7,126 bases of DNA from DATELY01 sp035276085 (GCA_035276085.1 DATELY010000119.1:1-7126), one strand, 5' to 3'. Numbered from the stretch's first letter, positions 1 to 6,297 are shown. Notes: generated by a model not told the origin, from the letters alone. A program made the numbers and translations.

Positions 1-1014
1 CGCGTTGAAGACGATGAAGCCGAGCACGGGAACGAGATACAGGCCCAGGACGATGAGGCCACCGATGAGCGCAGCCACGGCCACGTGATTGAACGGACCG
101 CCGATCAGAGCCGTGATCCGTCGACCCAACGTCGCCAGCACCACAGACTTGCCGAACAACGCCGCGAGCAGGAGCGCCAACCAGAACAACGGAATCAGCG
201 GTGCGCCGATGACGGTAATCGCGAGCAGCACCATCACGAGTGGCGTGAGCAGCACCGCGAGCACCGACGCCAGCAAGGTTTCGCCCGGATGCAGCTCGAA
301 CGTGCGCACACACGCTTCGACGCTGCGCGAGAACAACAGTGCCAGCGTGACGTAGAGCGCGAGAAAGCCGAGCGCCAGACCCCAGGCCCATTCCAATCCC
401 TGCGCCAATGCCAAGGGTCGACCGAGGAGCGCGCAGTGACGAAACCACGTGCCGAGCGCGGTCGTGATCTCTTCCCCACCGGGGAACACGACTTCCTGAA
501 TGTCGCCTTGCACGCGGGCCGCAGGATCTCGAATCACGCGACCGCCGACAGCGACGACGTTGCCGCCGATCTCAGCCTCGGGTCCCAGCGTGACATCGCC
601 CAAGACAGCCACGACATCGCGCTTCACTCGACCCGCAACATCTGCAGCGCCAAACACCGCGACGACGGCTTCACCGACTGCGCCGCTCGTACGTGCGTCG
701 CCGAACACGGCAACGACGGCCTCGTCGACATCGCCTGCGGCAATCGCGGAGCCGGCGATGGCAACCACGGCATCGGCATGCTCACCGGCAGCCAACCGGG
801 CATCGCGATCGAGGGCGAAGATCACGCGCTGGTGACCTTCATGCTCGTTCACGCCGATTTCGTCATGGACATCGCCGTCTGCTTGCACGGCGCTGCTGAC
901 GGGAGCAGTCGTCGACTGCGATTCCGACACCGGATCTTGCGCTTGCAACGGCGACCAGATCCCGAGCGCAACTGTCATGGCCACCGGTGCCAACAACGTT
1001 CGAACCCGCTTCAT
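1..1014 (-). CDS. Bactofilin-like repeat protein with signal peptide and C-terminal membrane helices (partial, C-terminus off the left edge)
   Basis: The frame runs from an ATG at 1012-1014 to the left edge without a stop, giving 338 residues and no visible C-terminus. Residues 1-25 look like a signal peptide: a basic start (MKRVR), a hydrophobic core and a likely cut after LQA. A charged stretch follows. Residues 80-171 hold five repeats, each with a VVA-type core (at about 83, 100, 117, 134 and 153) and glycines at the turns. This resembles the beta-helical repeats of bactofilin/polymer-forming proteins. About five hydrophobic segments follow, at roughly 208-228, 246-268, 271-288, 312-326 and 328-338. 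A GGAG (1024-1027) lies 9 nt before this ATG but only 3 nt before the in-frame ATG at 1018-1020, so I prefer 1014. The gene follows the putative anti-sigma gene by 20 nt and is probably the operon's effector. A role in envelope organisation is inferred; the exact function is unknown. Confidence 0.8.
   Translation of the reverse strand, partial: MKRVRTLLAPVAMTVALGIWSPLQAQDPVSESQSTTAPVSSAVQADGDVHDEIGVNEHEGHQRVIFALDRDARLAAGEHADAVVAIAGSAIAAGDVDEAVVAVFGDARTSGAVGEAVVAVFGAADVAGRVKRDVVAVLGDVTLGPEAEIGGNVVAVGGRVIRDPAARVQGDIQEVVFPGGEEITTALGTWFRHCALLGRPLALAQGLEWAWGLALGFLALYVTLALLFSRSVEACVRTFELHPGETLLASVLAVLLTPLVMVLLAITVIGAPLIPLFWLALLLAALFGKSVVLATLGRRITALIGGPFNHVAVAALIGGLIVLGLYLVPVLGFIVFNA
502..777 (-). 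repeat. In-gene tandem repeats encoding beta-helix-like 17-residue units
   Basis: Within the bactofilin-like gene, residues 80-96, 97-113 and 114-130 form three 17-residue units. A 19-residue unit (131-149) and a final related unit (150-171) follow. Each begins with a short polar stretch, then a VVAV/VVAI core and a glycine turn. At DNA level the first three units are diverged 51-bp repeats: DEAVVAVFGD and GEAVVAVFGA are encoded by similar but not identical codons. This argues for an old internal duplication rather than a recent expansion. Confidence 0.7.
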
Positions 1015-1034
1015 GTGCATTTGCTCCGAATCAA

Positions 1035-1481
1035 TCAGCGGCGCGCGTAGAGCACGCGATACCCTGCTACACCCAAACCGAATACCGCCGCGTACACTGC
1101 TGCGATTGCAGCTGCGCCGCTCAAGAGCCACTCATTGGAAAACCCGTGAGTGATGAGCCGGATCGCGGTGCCAATGGCATGCAGCATGGAGATCTCCGGC
1201 AGCGACTCGACGCGATTCGTGACAGCGCTCAATTCACCTTCCAGCCTGCCGGCGACCCGATACGCGAACACCGCGGGCAGACAAGCGCAGACGAAGAAGA
1301 GCGCGCGGGCGGCCGCGGGCCAACGCGCGAAGTCGCTGCGCCACCAGGGCCGGGTTGCGCGTCGTTCGATCTCGGCCAGAACGGCGCGTGACAACGATGC
1401 CGGTGCTCGACGCAGCGGCAGATCGCGCGTCAATCGTTCGACGGCTCGCTCGAGCTGCTCCCGTGTCTCGCGTGAGCTCAT
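1035..1481 (-). CDS. Two-helix membrane protein, probable anti-sigma factor partner of the ECF sigma factor
   Basis: This is a 148-residue protein. The ATG at 1479-1481 overlaps the stop of the sigma gene as ATGA, which suggests translational coupling. GGGGAA lies about 8 nt upstream inside the sigma gene. The in-frame extension further upstream only shadows the sigma gene. Residues 1-56 are charged, predicted cytosolic, and include an RRAPASLSRAVLAEIERR segment of the kind seen in small anti-sigma-like proteins. Residues 57-75 and about 118-143 are hydrophobic and would span the membrane. The loop between them (76-117) is predicted to be periplasmic. No HxxxCxxC zinc-binding motif of the ZAS anti-sigma class is present; the only cysteines (65 and 67) sit in the first membrane segment. 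I assign the anti-sigma role mainly from position and topology, and the gene could instead encode a hypothetical membrane protein with another job. Confidence 0.72.
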   Translation of the reverse strand: MSSRETREQLERAVERLTRDLPLRRAPASLSRAVLAEIERRATRPWWRSDFARWPAAARALFFVCACLPAVFAYRVAGRLEGELSAVTNRVESLPEISMLHAIGTAIRLITHGFSNEWLLSGAAAIAAVYAAVFGLGVAGYRVLYARR

Positions 1482-2050
1482 GGCCCGTTCCCCAGCAGAT
1501 CGATTCCGTTCGCGGCCAGCAGCTTGGCGAGCGCTGCCCGCGCACGATGGATGTCGACCTTCACCTTGGCTTCCGAGATGCGCAGGTGCGCAGCGATTTC
1601 CTGATACGAGAGCTCTTCGAAGTGAAACAGCACCAGCGGCAGGCGCCGATGCTCGGGCAGCTGCTGCAATGCCCACTCGATCGCCTCATGCCGCGCATCC
1701 GCGTGCAGAGGTTCCAACGAACCATCGGGTACCGCGAACGAGGCCTCCTCATTCGCGCCGTCATCGTCGCGTGCGAGCTCCGAGAACAAGCGCCATCGTT
1801 TGCGATAGCGCGTGAGGTGATTCAGCGCGAGATTGCGCGCCACCGTCTTGAGCCAGCCGCCCGCGGCAGGACTTTCCCGCAGCTGCGCGAATTGTTCGTA
1901 CGCTTTCAGAAACACTTCCTGCGACAGATCCTCCGCGTGCGCATCGTTGTTGGTGATGCGCACGATCGTGGAGAAGACCATGTCCTGGTAGGCGCGCATG
2001 AAGCTGGCGAACTCCACTGTCGTGATTGCATTCGAGGGTGTGCGAGCCAC
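1478..2050 (-). CDS. RNA polymerase sigma factor, ECF (sigma-70 family, RpoE-like) subfamily
   Basis: The 190-residue product has the two-domain layout of extracytoplasmic-function sigma factors, which redirect RNA polymerase to a small set of promoters. Region 2 covers about residues 14-85, with the conserved core DLSQEVFLKAY (41-51) and, further on, WLKTVARNLALNHLTRYRKR for -10 recognition. A linker rich in acidic residues (92-115) leads to region 4 (about 120-180). Region 4 includes LQQLPEHRRLPLVLFHFEELSYQEIA and the helix-turn-helix ending in VKVDIHRARAAL, which binds the -35 element. Length is normal for the class. The GTG start (2048-2050) has no clear ribosome-binding site; an in-frame stop lies at 2099-2101, and the next ATG (1999) would cut into region 2. 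The sigma class is clear, the start less so. It heads the operon with the two-helix membrane protein and the bactofilin-like gene, and autoregulation is likely by analogy with other ECF loci. Confidence 0.93.
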   Translation of the reverse strand: MARTPSNAITTVEFASFMRAYQDMVFSTIVRITNNDAHAEDLSQEVFLKAYEQFAQLRESPAAGGWLKTVARNLALNHLTRYRKRWRLFSELARDDDGANEEASFAVPDGSLEPLHADARHEAIEWALQQLPEHRRLPLVLFHFEELSYQEIAAHLRISEAKVKVDIHRARAALAKLLAANGIDLLGNGP

Positions 2051-2189
2051 TGGAAAGGTGCGGTGCCTGGAGCTCAGAACACGGCCAGCGCCAGAAAGTT
2101 ACAGCCCGGCCGTACGAGGCCTGCCGGCGTTGCGGCACAAACGCCGCGATGGAAGCCGGAACTTCCACCGCGGCGCGCGACATTAGAAC

Positions 2190-2201
2190 TGCAACGTTGC
2201 A
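2190..2201. promoter_or_regulatory. 12-nt perfect palindrome, possible operator
   Basis: TGCAACGTTGCA is a perfect palindrome in the sigma-operon upstream region, about 140 nt before the sigma start. An AT-richer TCTAAT lies next to it on the minus strand. It could be a dimeric-regulator site. A palindrome this short can also arise by chance, so support is weak. Confidence 0.2.
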
Positions 2202-2396
2202 ACACGGGACCTGCCGATGGGTGTGACAACCTGCGAGCATTCGAGCTCAATCTCGACATGCTCGCGTTGGCCTGGACCGCCGCAACACGCTCACGGAGGT
2301 GATGGGCCTGCACAGCGATGATGAGAACAGCGCACCACCGGAACCGCCGCGGATCAGCGAGGGCAATGTTCCGGCAGGCCCGTCCCTCAGAGACCT

Positions 2397-2423
2397 TTGA
2401 CACACCGGGGTCCGGGTTAGCTT
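2397..2423 (+). promoter_or_regulatory. Candidate sigma-70 promoter for the glutathione peroxidase gene
   Basis: A perfect -35 hexamer TTGACA sits at 2397-2402. The best -10 candidate is TAGCTT at 2418-2423, with a short 15-nt spacer and only three of six consensus matches. The -35 is therefore good and the -10 poor. A start near 2430 would give a leader of roughly 90 nt that includes the inverted repeat at 2436-2452. Confidence 0.33.
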
Positions 2424-2435
2424 CCTCGCAGCGTC

Positions 2436-2452
2436 CACGCTACCTTAGCGTG
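2436..2452. promoter_or_regulatory. Perfect 7-bp inverted repeat upstream of the peroxidase gene (operator or small hairpin)
   Basis: CACGCTA and TAGCGTG are exact reverse complements separated by CCT. The element lies about 70 nt before the peroxidase ATG and just downstream of the candidate promoter. It could be a binding site for a dimeric repressor or a small hairpin in the mRNA leader. There is no T-run after it, so it is not an intrinsic terminator. The regulator is unknown. Confidence 0.4.
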
Positions 2453-2507
2453 TCGATGCCGCACGCCCGCCAGAGGCGGCGAGCACCCCAGTGCAAACTC
2501 AAATTTC

Positions 2508-2512
2508 AGGAG
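2508..2512 (+). promoter_or_regulatory. Ribosome-binding site fixing the peroxidase start
   Basis: AGGAG lies 9 nt before the ATG at 2522. It decides against the longer in-frame extension beginning near 2318, whose translation is arginine-rich and unlike the family. Confidence 0.7.
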
Positions 2513-2521
2513 CGATCACCA

Positions 2522-3076
2522 ATGAACGTGCACGATTTCTCGGCCCGCACCATCGAGGGTAAGGACACGAAGCTCGATGCGTACCAAGGCAAGTGGCTGC
2601 TGGTCGTCAATGTCGCCAGCAAGTGCGGCCTCACGCCGCAATACACGGGCCTCGAGTCTCTGTACCAGAAGTACAAGGACAAGGGCCTGACGCTGCTTGG
2701 TTTCCCTTGCGACCAATTCGGCAATCAGGAACCGGGCACCGAGGCGGAGATCCAGCAGTTCTGCTCGACCAACTACAACGTGAGCTTCCCACTCTTCAGC
2801 AAGATCGAAGTGAATGGCGAGCGCGCGCATCCTTTGTACAACCATCTGCGCACGGCCCAGCCGGGTGCCATTCCGATCGAACCCGTCAAGGGCAACATGC
2901 TGCACGAATGGCTGGCGAAGACGAATCCGGAGTCATTGCGCAGCGACGTCGTGCGCTGGAACTTCACCAAGTTCCTGGTCGATCCACAGGGTCAGGTGGT
3001 GAAGCGGTATGAGCCGGATGTCACGCCGGAGCAGATCGATGCGGATCTGGCGACGCGGTTGAACAAGACGCACTGA
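2522..3076 (+). CDS. Glutathione peroxidase family thiol peroxidase (Cys type, BtuE-like)
   Basis: This 184-residue cytosolic protein reduces hydrogen peroxide or organic hydroperoxides using thiols. The thioredoxin-fold signature NVASKCGLTPQY carries the peroxidatic residue Cys35 in place of selenocysteine. GFPCDQFGNQEPG supplies Gln69, and WNFTKFLVD supplies Trp146 and Asn147, completing the catalytic tetrad. Cys81, in QFCSTNYNVSFPLFSKIEVNG, is at the resolving position used by thioredoxin-dependent members such as yeast Gpx3. Thioredoxin is therefore a likelier reductant than glutathione despite the family name (inference). The stretch between HPLYNHL and WNF (about residues 110-145) is extended much as I recall for E. 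coli BtuE (183 residues). There is no signal peptide. The gene stands alone on the plus strand, with its own candidate promoter and leader, and converges on the isomerase gene. No OxyR-type site was recognised. Confidence 0.95.
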   Translation: MNVHDFSARTIEGKDTKLDAYQGKWLLVVNVASKCGLTPQYTGLESLYQKYKDKGLTLLGFPCDQFGNQEPGTEAEIQQFCSTNYNVSFPLFSKIEVNGERAHPLYNHLRTAQPGAIPIEPVKGNMLHEWLAKTNPESLRSDVVRWNFTKFLVDPQGQVVKRYEPDVTPEQIDADLATRLNKTH

Positions 3077-3099
3077 GATCTTCACCCATCTCCAACTTC

Positions 3100-3129
3100 G
3101 CGTCCCTTCCCTGCGAAGCGGGGGGACGC
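3100..3129. terminator. GC-rich hairpin between convergent genes, possible bidirectional terminator
   Basis: GCGTCCC (3100-3106) pairs with GGGACGC (3123-3129). After a two-base bulge, CCC (3109-3111) pairs with GGG (3120-3122) around an 8-nt loop. An alternative inner stem is CTTCGC/GCGAAG (3096-3101 with 3113-3118). It lies between the stop of the peroxidase gene and the stop of the oppositely oriented isomerase gene, where a shared terminator would be expected. Neither side has a clear T-run, so it is not a classical intrinsic terminator. Confidence 0.4.
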
Positions 3130-3155
3130 TGCTGGACACTTCATTCCAAACAGCC

Positions 3156-3785
3156 TCAACCCGTCCCGGGCCGCGCGACGCCGACGGGAATATGTGCCGC
3201 GCGTTGCATCTCAGCGCCATCGAACAACGTGGGGTCGGCGAGATACGCCAGCGCGAGGTCCAACCCCTCGTTGCCCCAGAACAGTTCCTGCCCGATGCGC
3301 AACGTCGGCACGCCGAACACACCGGCCTGCGTCGCCTCTTGCGTGGATTCACGCAGCAGCTCTTTGACGGTCGGATCTGCAAGCCGGGCGGGATCCACCC
3401 GCAACCGCGCGGCAAGCGCCTCGAGCATGCCCGCATCGGCGGGGTCGGAACCCGTCGTCCACAACGCATCGAAGAGGGTCCGCACAGACGTTGGCGTGAC
3501 ACCAGCGGCGAGGCAGAGCCGCAGATACGGCAACGGGTTGAAGGGATGGACCGCGGGCATGCGAAACGCAATACCCTGTTGCCGTGCATGCCAGACGCAG
3601 CTGCGATAGGTCCACAGTCGCTTCGGCGCAATCTCCGCCGGACCTTTCTGCCCCCAGTGATTGAGCAACCCCGCGAATAGCACGGGCCGATAGACGAGCT
3701 CCACGCTCGCCGGCAGACGCTGCAGGCTCAACGAAGCGAAGTACGCATAGGGCGAGATGAAATCGAAGTACCACTGCACGCGCAT
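3156..3785 (-). CDS. 2-hydroxychromene-2-carboxylate isomerase family protein (DsbA/GST-kappa fold)
   Basis: This 209-residue cytosolic protein belongs to the glutathione-dependent DsbA-fold isomerase family. The N-terminal FDFISPYAYF holds Ser11, the position that acts on glutathione in this family, in place of the CxxC of true DsbA. The helical insert spans about residues 40-150 and includes a PVLFAGLLNHWGQKGPAEI segment. The fold closes with GVFGVPTLRIG (cis-Pro160) and FWGNEGLDLALAYL. Length is typical. Named members isomerise an intermediate in naphthalene breakdown, but no such pathway genes are nearby. Here it may be a general glutathione-linked isomerase or transferase, so the family is firm and the substrate unknown. 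The ATG (3783-3785) has only a weak AGGT 11 nt upstream. The cysteine-rich gene ends 41 nt upstream on the same strand, so co-transcription is possible. Confidence 0.9.
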   Translation of the reverse strand: MRVQWYFDFISPYAYFASLSLQRLPASVELVYRPVLFAGLLNHWGQKGPAEIAPKRLWTYRSCVWHARQQGIAFRMPAVHPFNPLPYLRLCLAAGVTPTSVRTLFDALWTTGSDPADAGMLEALAARLRVDPARLADPTVKELLRESTQEATQAGVFGVPTLRIGQELFWGNEGLDLALAYLADPTLFDGAEMQRAAHIPVGVARPGTG

Positions 3786-3826
3786 GCAGTCAGGTTACCT
3801 GCTGCGTGCGGCCGGTGGAATCGCAA

Positions 3827-4381
3827 TTACTGTCGTGCGGCGTTGAGACCGCGAGTCTGCCCGTCGGGGCGCGCGCTCTGGAGGGCCGCCTCGAACAACT
3901 CCATGAACAACGGCGAGCCTCGGACGGCCGCCGCATCGAGCGCCGCATGCAGCGTCATGAGCACATCCTGAAGTTGCTGGTGATCACACTGCAGCTCGCT
4001 CGACACGCTGAGATGCACTTCATCGAAAAAGCTTTCGCGAAAGGGATCGTGGCCGCCGGAACGCAGATATTCGATCTGCAGCCCGCCCGCTTCGAGCAGG
4101 ATGCGGGCAATCAACGTGGAGTCGTGCGCGAGGATGCGCGAGATCGCAAGCGGCGGCTCGGGCACGCACAGCCCGGGAGACAGGGGCACCTCGTGCTCGA
4201 TCCACAGCCGCTCGCAAGTGACCTGGCAATCCAGCAGCTCCGCAATGGAACGGCAACAACTGTAGATCCTGGTGTCTGCAGGAGCCGGGATCAGCAGCAC
4301 GCAGTGTTCGCAATGCGGCTCTCTGCCACCGGAGTTCGCAACTCGATCGAGATGGGTCAATTCGTTCTCGCGCACTGCCAT
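3827..4381 (-). CDS. Hypothetical cysteine-rich cytosolic protein, family not recognised
   Basis: I do not recognise this 184-residue protein. It has no signal peptide or membrane segment. From the ATG at 4379-4381 it has eight cysteines at about 24, 27, 42, 43, 52, 56, 72 and 132. These include HCEHC (CxxC with flanking histidines), a CC pair and CxxxC, all in the first 75 residues. The second half (about 80-184) looks helical with acidic patches, for example ILLEAGGLQIEYL and LQDVLMTLHAALDAAAV. Third codon positions are GC-rich in the later part, which supports a real gene. The ATG has GGCGGTGAC directly before it, close to GGAGGTGAT. A longer form from a GTG at 4462 has no ribosome-binding signal and poorer codon bias. 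It sits between the GGDEF-EAL gene (stop at 4487) and the isomerase gene. Metal or redox binding by the cysteines is only a possibility. Confidence 0.65.
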   Translation of the reverse strand: MAVRENELTHLDRVANSGGREPHCEHCVLLIPAPADTRIYSCCRSIAELLDCQVTCERLWIEHEVPLSPGLCVPEPPLAISRILAHDSTLIARILLEAGGLQIEYLRSGGHDPFRESFFDEVHLSVSSELQCDHQQLQDVLMTLHAALDAAAVRGSPLFMELFEAALQSARPDGQTRGLNAARQ

Positions 4382-4486
4382 GTCACCGCCAGCTCGGCGG
4401 AGTGTCTGCTGCCTTACGTGAGCCTCGAGGAAAAGTTCCCGAACGCCCGAAAGAAGATGCACGCGAGAGAAATTTACCGACGCGAA

Positions 4487-6292
4487 TCAGCCTTCCGCCA
4501 CCTTGAAAGCACGGACGCGCACGGTTTCCGTGAGCTTCCGCATCTCGCCGAGCTGCTCCAGCAGCGCTTTGCAATGCACGGCGCTCATCGGCTTGCCGTA
4601 GTAGTAACCCTGCGCCCGATGGCAACCCAGCTCGCGCAGCTTGAGAATCTGCTCCATGGTCTCGACGCCCTCCGCCACGACGACGAGCTGACGCGACTTC
4701 GCCATCGCAACGACACCGCTCACGATGGCGGCATCGCTGGGATCCGTTGCCACATTCGTGACGAAGCTGCGATCGATCTTGATCGCGTCGATGGGCAGGT
4801 CCCGCAAATAACTCAGGTTCGAAAAGCCCGTACCGAAGTCGTCGATTGCCACCCGCGAGCCGCCATGGCGCAAGGTATCGATGGCAACGATGTGCTTGTT
4901 GGAGTTGTTGACCCACACCGACTCGGTGAGCTCGAACGAGAGCCACTGCGGATCGATTTCATGCGTCATGCACAGCTCGTGCACGAGCGTGGGAAACTCG
5001 GTCCGCTCCAACTGCATCGCCGCCACGTTGATGGCGACCGGCGCGAGCGGCACCCCCTGATCGCGCCAGCGCTGCAACTGCGCAACGACGTCCCGCAGCA
5101 CCCGCTCACCCAACGTGATGATCAGACCGCTGCGCTCGGCGACGGCAATGAACTTCGCAGGCGAGACGGGTCCGAGTTGCGGATGACGCCAGCGCGCCAA
5201 CGCCTCGAAGGAGACGAGCACGCCGTCCTGCAGCTCGACGAGCGGCTGATACTCGACATAGATCTGATCGGTGTCGATCGCGCGCAGCAGGTCCTGCTCC
5301 AGCGCCAGATTCGCATCCAGGTTCTCATGCATGTGGCTCGCGAACACTTCGACGCAATTGCGCCCGTGCTCCTTGGCACGAAACAACGCGATATCGGCGT
5401 GCTTGAGCAGCGTGGCCGCGTCCGCGCCATCGCGCGGATAGACCACTGCGCCGACGCTGGCGGTGAGCATCAACGTGGCATCGGCGATCGACATCGGGCT
5501 GCGCGTGGCATGCAACACGCGCTGAGCTTTCGCGCGCACGGCGCTGACGTCGTGCAGTTGCGGCACGACGATGACGAACTCATCGCCGCCGACGCGAAAC
5601 AGCAGGTCATCGCGGCCGATGGCGGCACGCAGCTGGCGCGCCATGTCCTGCAGGATCTGATCCCCCGCTCCGTGTCCGCGTGCCGCATTGACACGCTTGA
5701 AGTGGTCGATGTCGACGTGCAGCAACCCAAGGACGTTCGCGTCGCGGTGGGCGGCGAGAAGCGCTGGCAGGGATTCGTCCAGTGACGTCCGGTTCGGCAG
5801 GCCCGTCAGCGGATCGTGTTGACGCAAGTGGGCGAGCCTGGCTGCGGTCGCACGCAGTTGATCCTCGAGATGGAGCCGGCGTTCCTCTGCAGTGCCGATC
5901 GCACAGACGAGCGTTCCAGCGCCGCACGCCAGATGCGTGATCGTGAAACCGATCGGCAGGAGCGTGTTCTCGCGATTGCGCAACTGAACGTGGCATACGA
6001 CGGAACTGCCCGCCGGGTGGGCAAGCAGATCGGCGGGCAAGCCAATGCAGAGCTCGGCGAGCGTCCGCTGCAATAGCTCTTCGCGCCGCCAGCCCAGCAG
6101 CTCGAGCGCCCGCTCATTGGCTTCGACGATGCGTCCAGTGCCGTCCGCGACCAGCAGAACGTCGTCCACGCAGCTCAGAATCGTCCGAGTGCGGTCGTTC
6201 AGCCGTTGCCGCTCGAGCACCCCGCGGCGATGAAGGACCCAAACGTGCGCAAGCCACGCGACGGTGCAGATCGCCAGCACACTCGTCACCAT
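4487..6292 (-). CDS. Membrane-anchored PAS-GGDEF-EAL protein (cyclic-di-GMP synthase/phosphodiesterase)
   Basis: This 601-residue protein controls cyclic-di-GMP. Residues 1-21 form one membrane helix. A PAS-like sensor domain follows (about 33-140, with VDDVLLVADGTGRIVEANERAL), then a coiled linker. The GGDEF domain (about 155-320) has the metal-binding DIDHFKRVN (Asp194) and an intact GGDEF at 235-239. The expected RxxD inhibitory site just upstream reads GRDD, so product feedback is probably absent. The EAL domain (about 335-590) has EAL at 363-365, Asn422, a FELTE segment, DDFGTG (Asp484, Asp485), Lys505, VAEGVET (Glu541) and Gln561, all the residues needed for hydrolysis. Both activities look possible; which dominates is unknown. 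GAGGGAG lies 5 nt before the ATG at 6290-6292. A GTG at 6418 would add 42 unconvincing residues. The gene heads the possible cluster with the cysteine-rich and isomerase genes. Confidence 0.95.
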   Translation of the reverse strand: MVTSVLAICTVAWLAHVWVLHRRGVLERQRLNDRTRTILSCVDDVLLVADGTGRIVEANERALELLGWRREELLQRTLAELCIGLPADLLAHPAGSSVVCHVQLRNRENTLLPIGFTITHLACGAGTLVCAIGTAEERRLHLEDQLRATAARLAHLRQHDPLTGLPNRTSLDESLPALLAAHRDANVLGLLHVDIDHFKRVNAARGHGAGDQILQDMARQLRAAIGRDDLLFRVGGDEFVIVVPQLHDVSAVRAKAQRVLHATRSPMSIADATLMLTASVGAVVYPRDGADAATLLKHADIALFRAKEHGRNCVEVFASHMHENLDANLALEQDLLRAIDTDQIYVEYQPLVELQDGVLVSFEALARWRHPQLGPVSPAKFIAVAERSGLIITLGERVLRDVVAQLQRWRDQGVPLAPVAINVAAMQLERTEFPTLVHELCMTHEIDPQWLSFELTESVWVNNSNKHIVAIDTLRHGGSRVAIDDFGTGFSNLSYLRDLPIDAIKIDRSFVTNVATDPSDAAIVSGVVAMAKSRQLVVVAEGVETMEQILKLRELGCHRAQGYYYGKPMSAVHCKALLEQLGEMRKLTETVRVRAFKVAEG

Positions 6293-6297
6293 GACCA

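Larger units (their letters stand above)
2051..2521. other. Divergent intergenic region between the sigma operon and the peroxidase gene
   Basis: I see no convincing gene in this stretch of about 470 bases. The open frames on both strands have arginine-rich, low-complexity translations and no usable start signals. The region should hold the promoter of the leftward sigma operon and that of the rightward peroxidase gene. Visible signals are a 12-nt palindrome (2190-2201), a small GGAAG...CTTCC inverted repeat (2151-2166), a perfect TTGACA (2397-2402) and a perfect 7-bp inverted repeat (2436-2452). I could not settle on a sigma-operon promoter. On the minus strand GGAAGTT (2161-2167) is loosely like an ECF -35 box, but without a convincing -10. 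Confidence 0.6.

Noticed and set aside
85..1050. A 321-codon open frame on the plus strand, antisense to the bactofilin-like gene.
   Set aside because: The translation is an Arg/Gln/His-rich composition with no domain. The opposite strand gives a clean signal peptide, regular repeats and membrane helices.
1355..2302. A plus-strand open frame of 315 codons opposite the sigma and membrane-protein genes.
   Set aside because: The minus strand encodes unmistakable sigma regions 2 and 4; this frame is its shadow.
2074..2403. A minus-strand open frame of 109 codons in the divergent intergenic region.
   Set aside because: It has no ribosome-binding signal, no domain and an uneven composition. It would also cover the promoter regions of both flanking genes.
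3806..5785. A 659-codon open frame on the plus strand, antisense to the cysteine-rich gene and the GGDEF-EAL gene.
   Set aside because: It mirrors the codon pattern of the minus-strand genes, and the GGDEF-EAL gene beneath it has complete conserved motifs. Its translation is rich in Arg, His, Gln and Asp with no recognisable domain. High GC with strong third-position bias commonly creates such frames.
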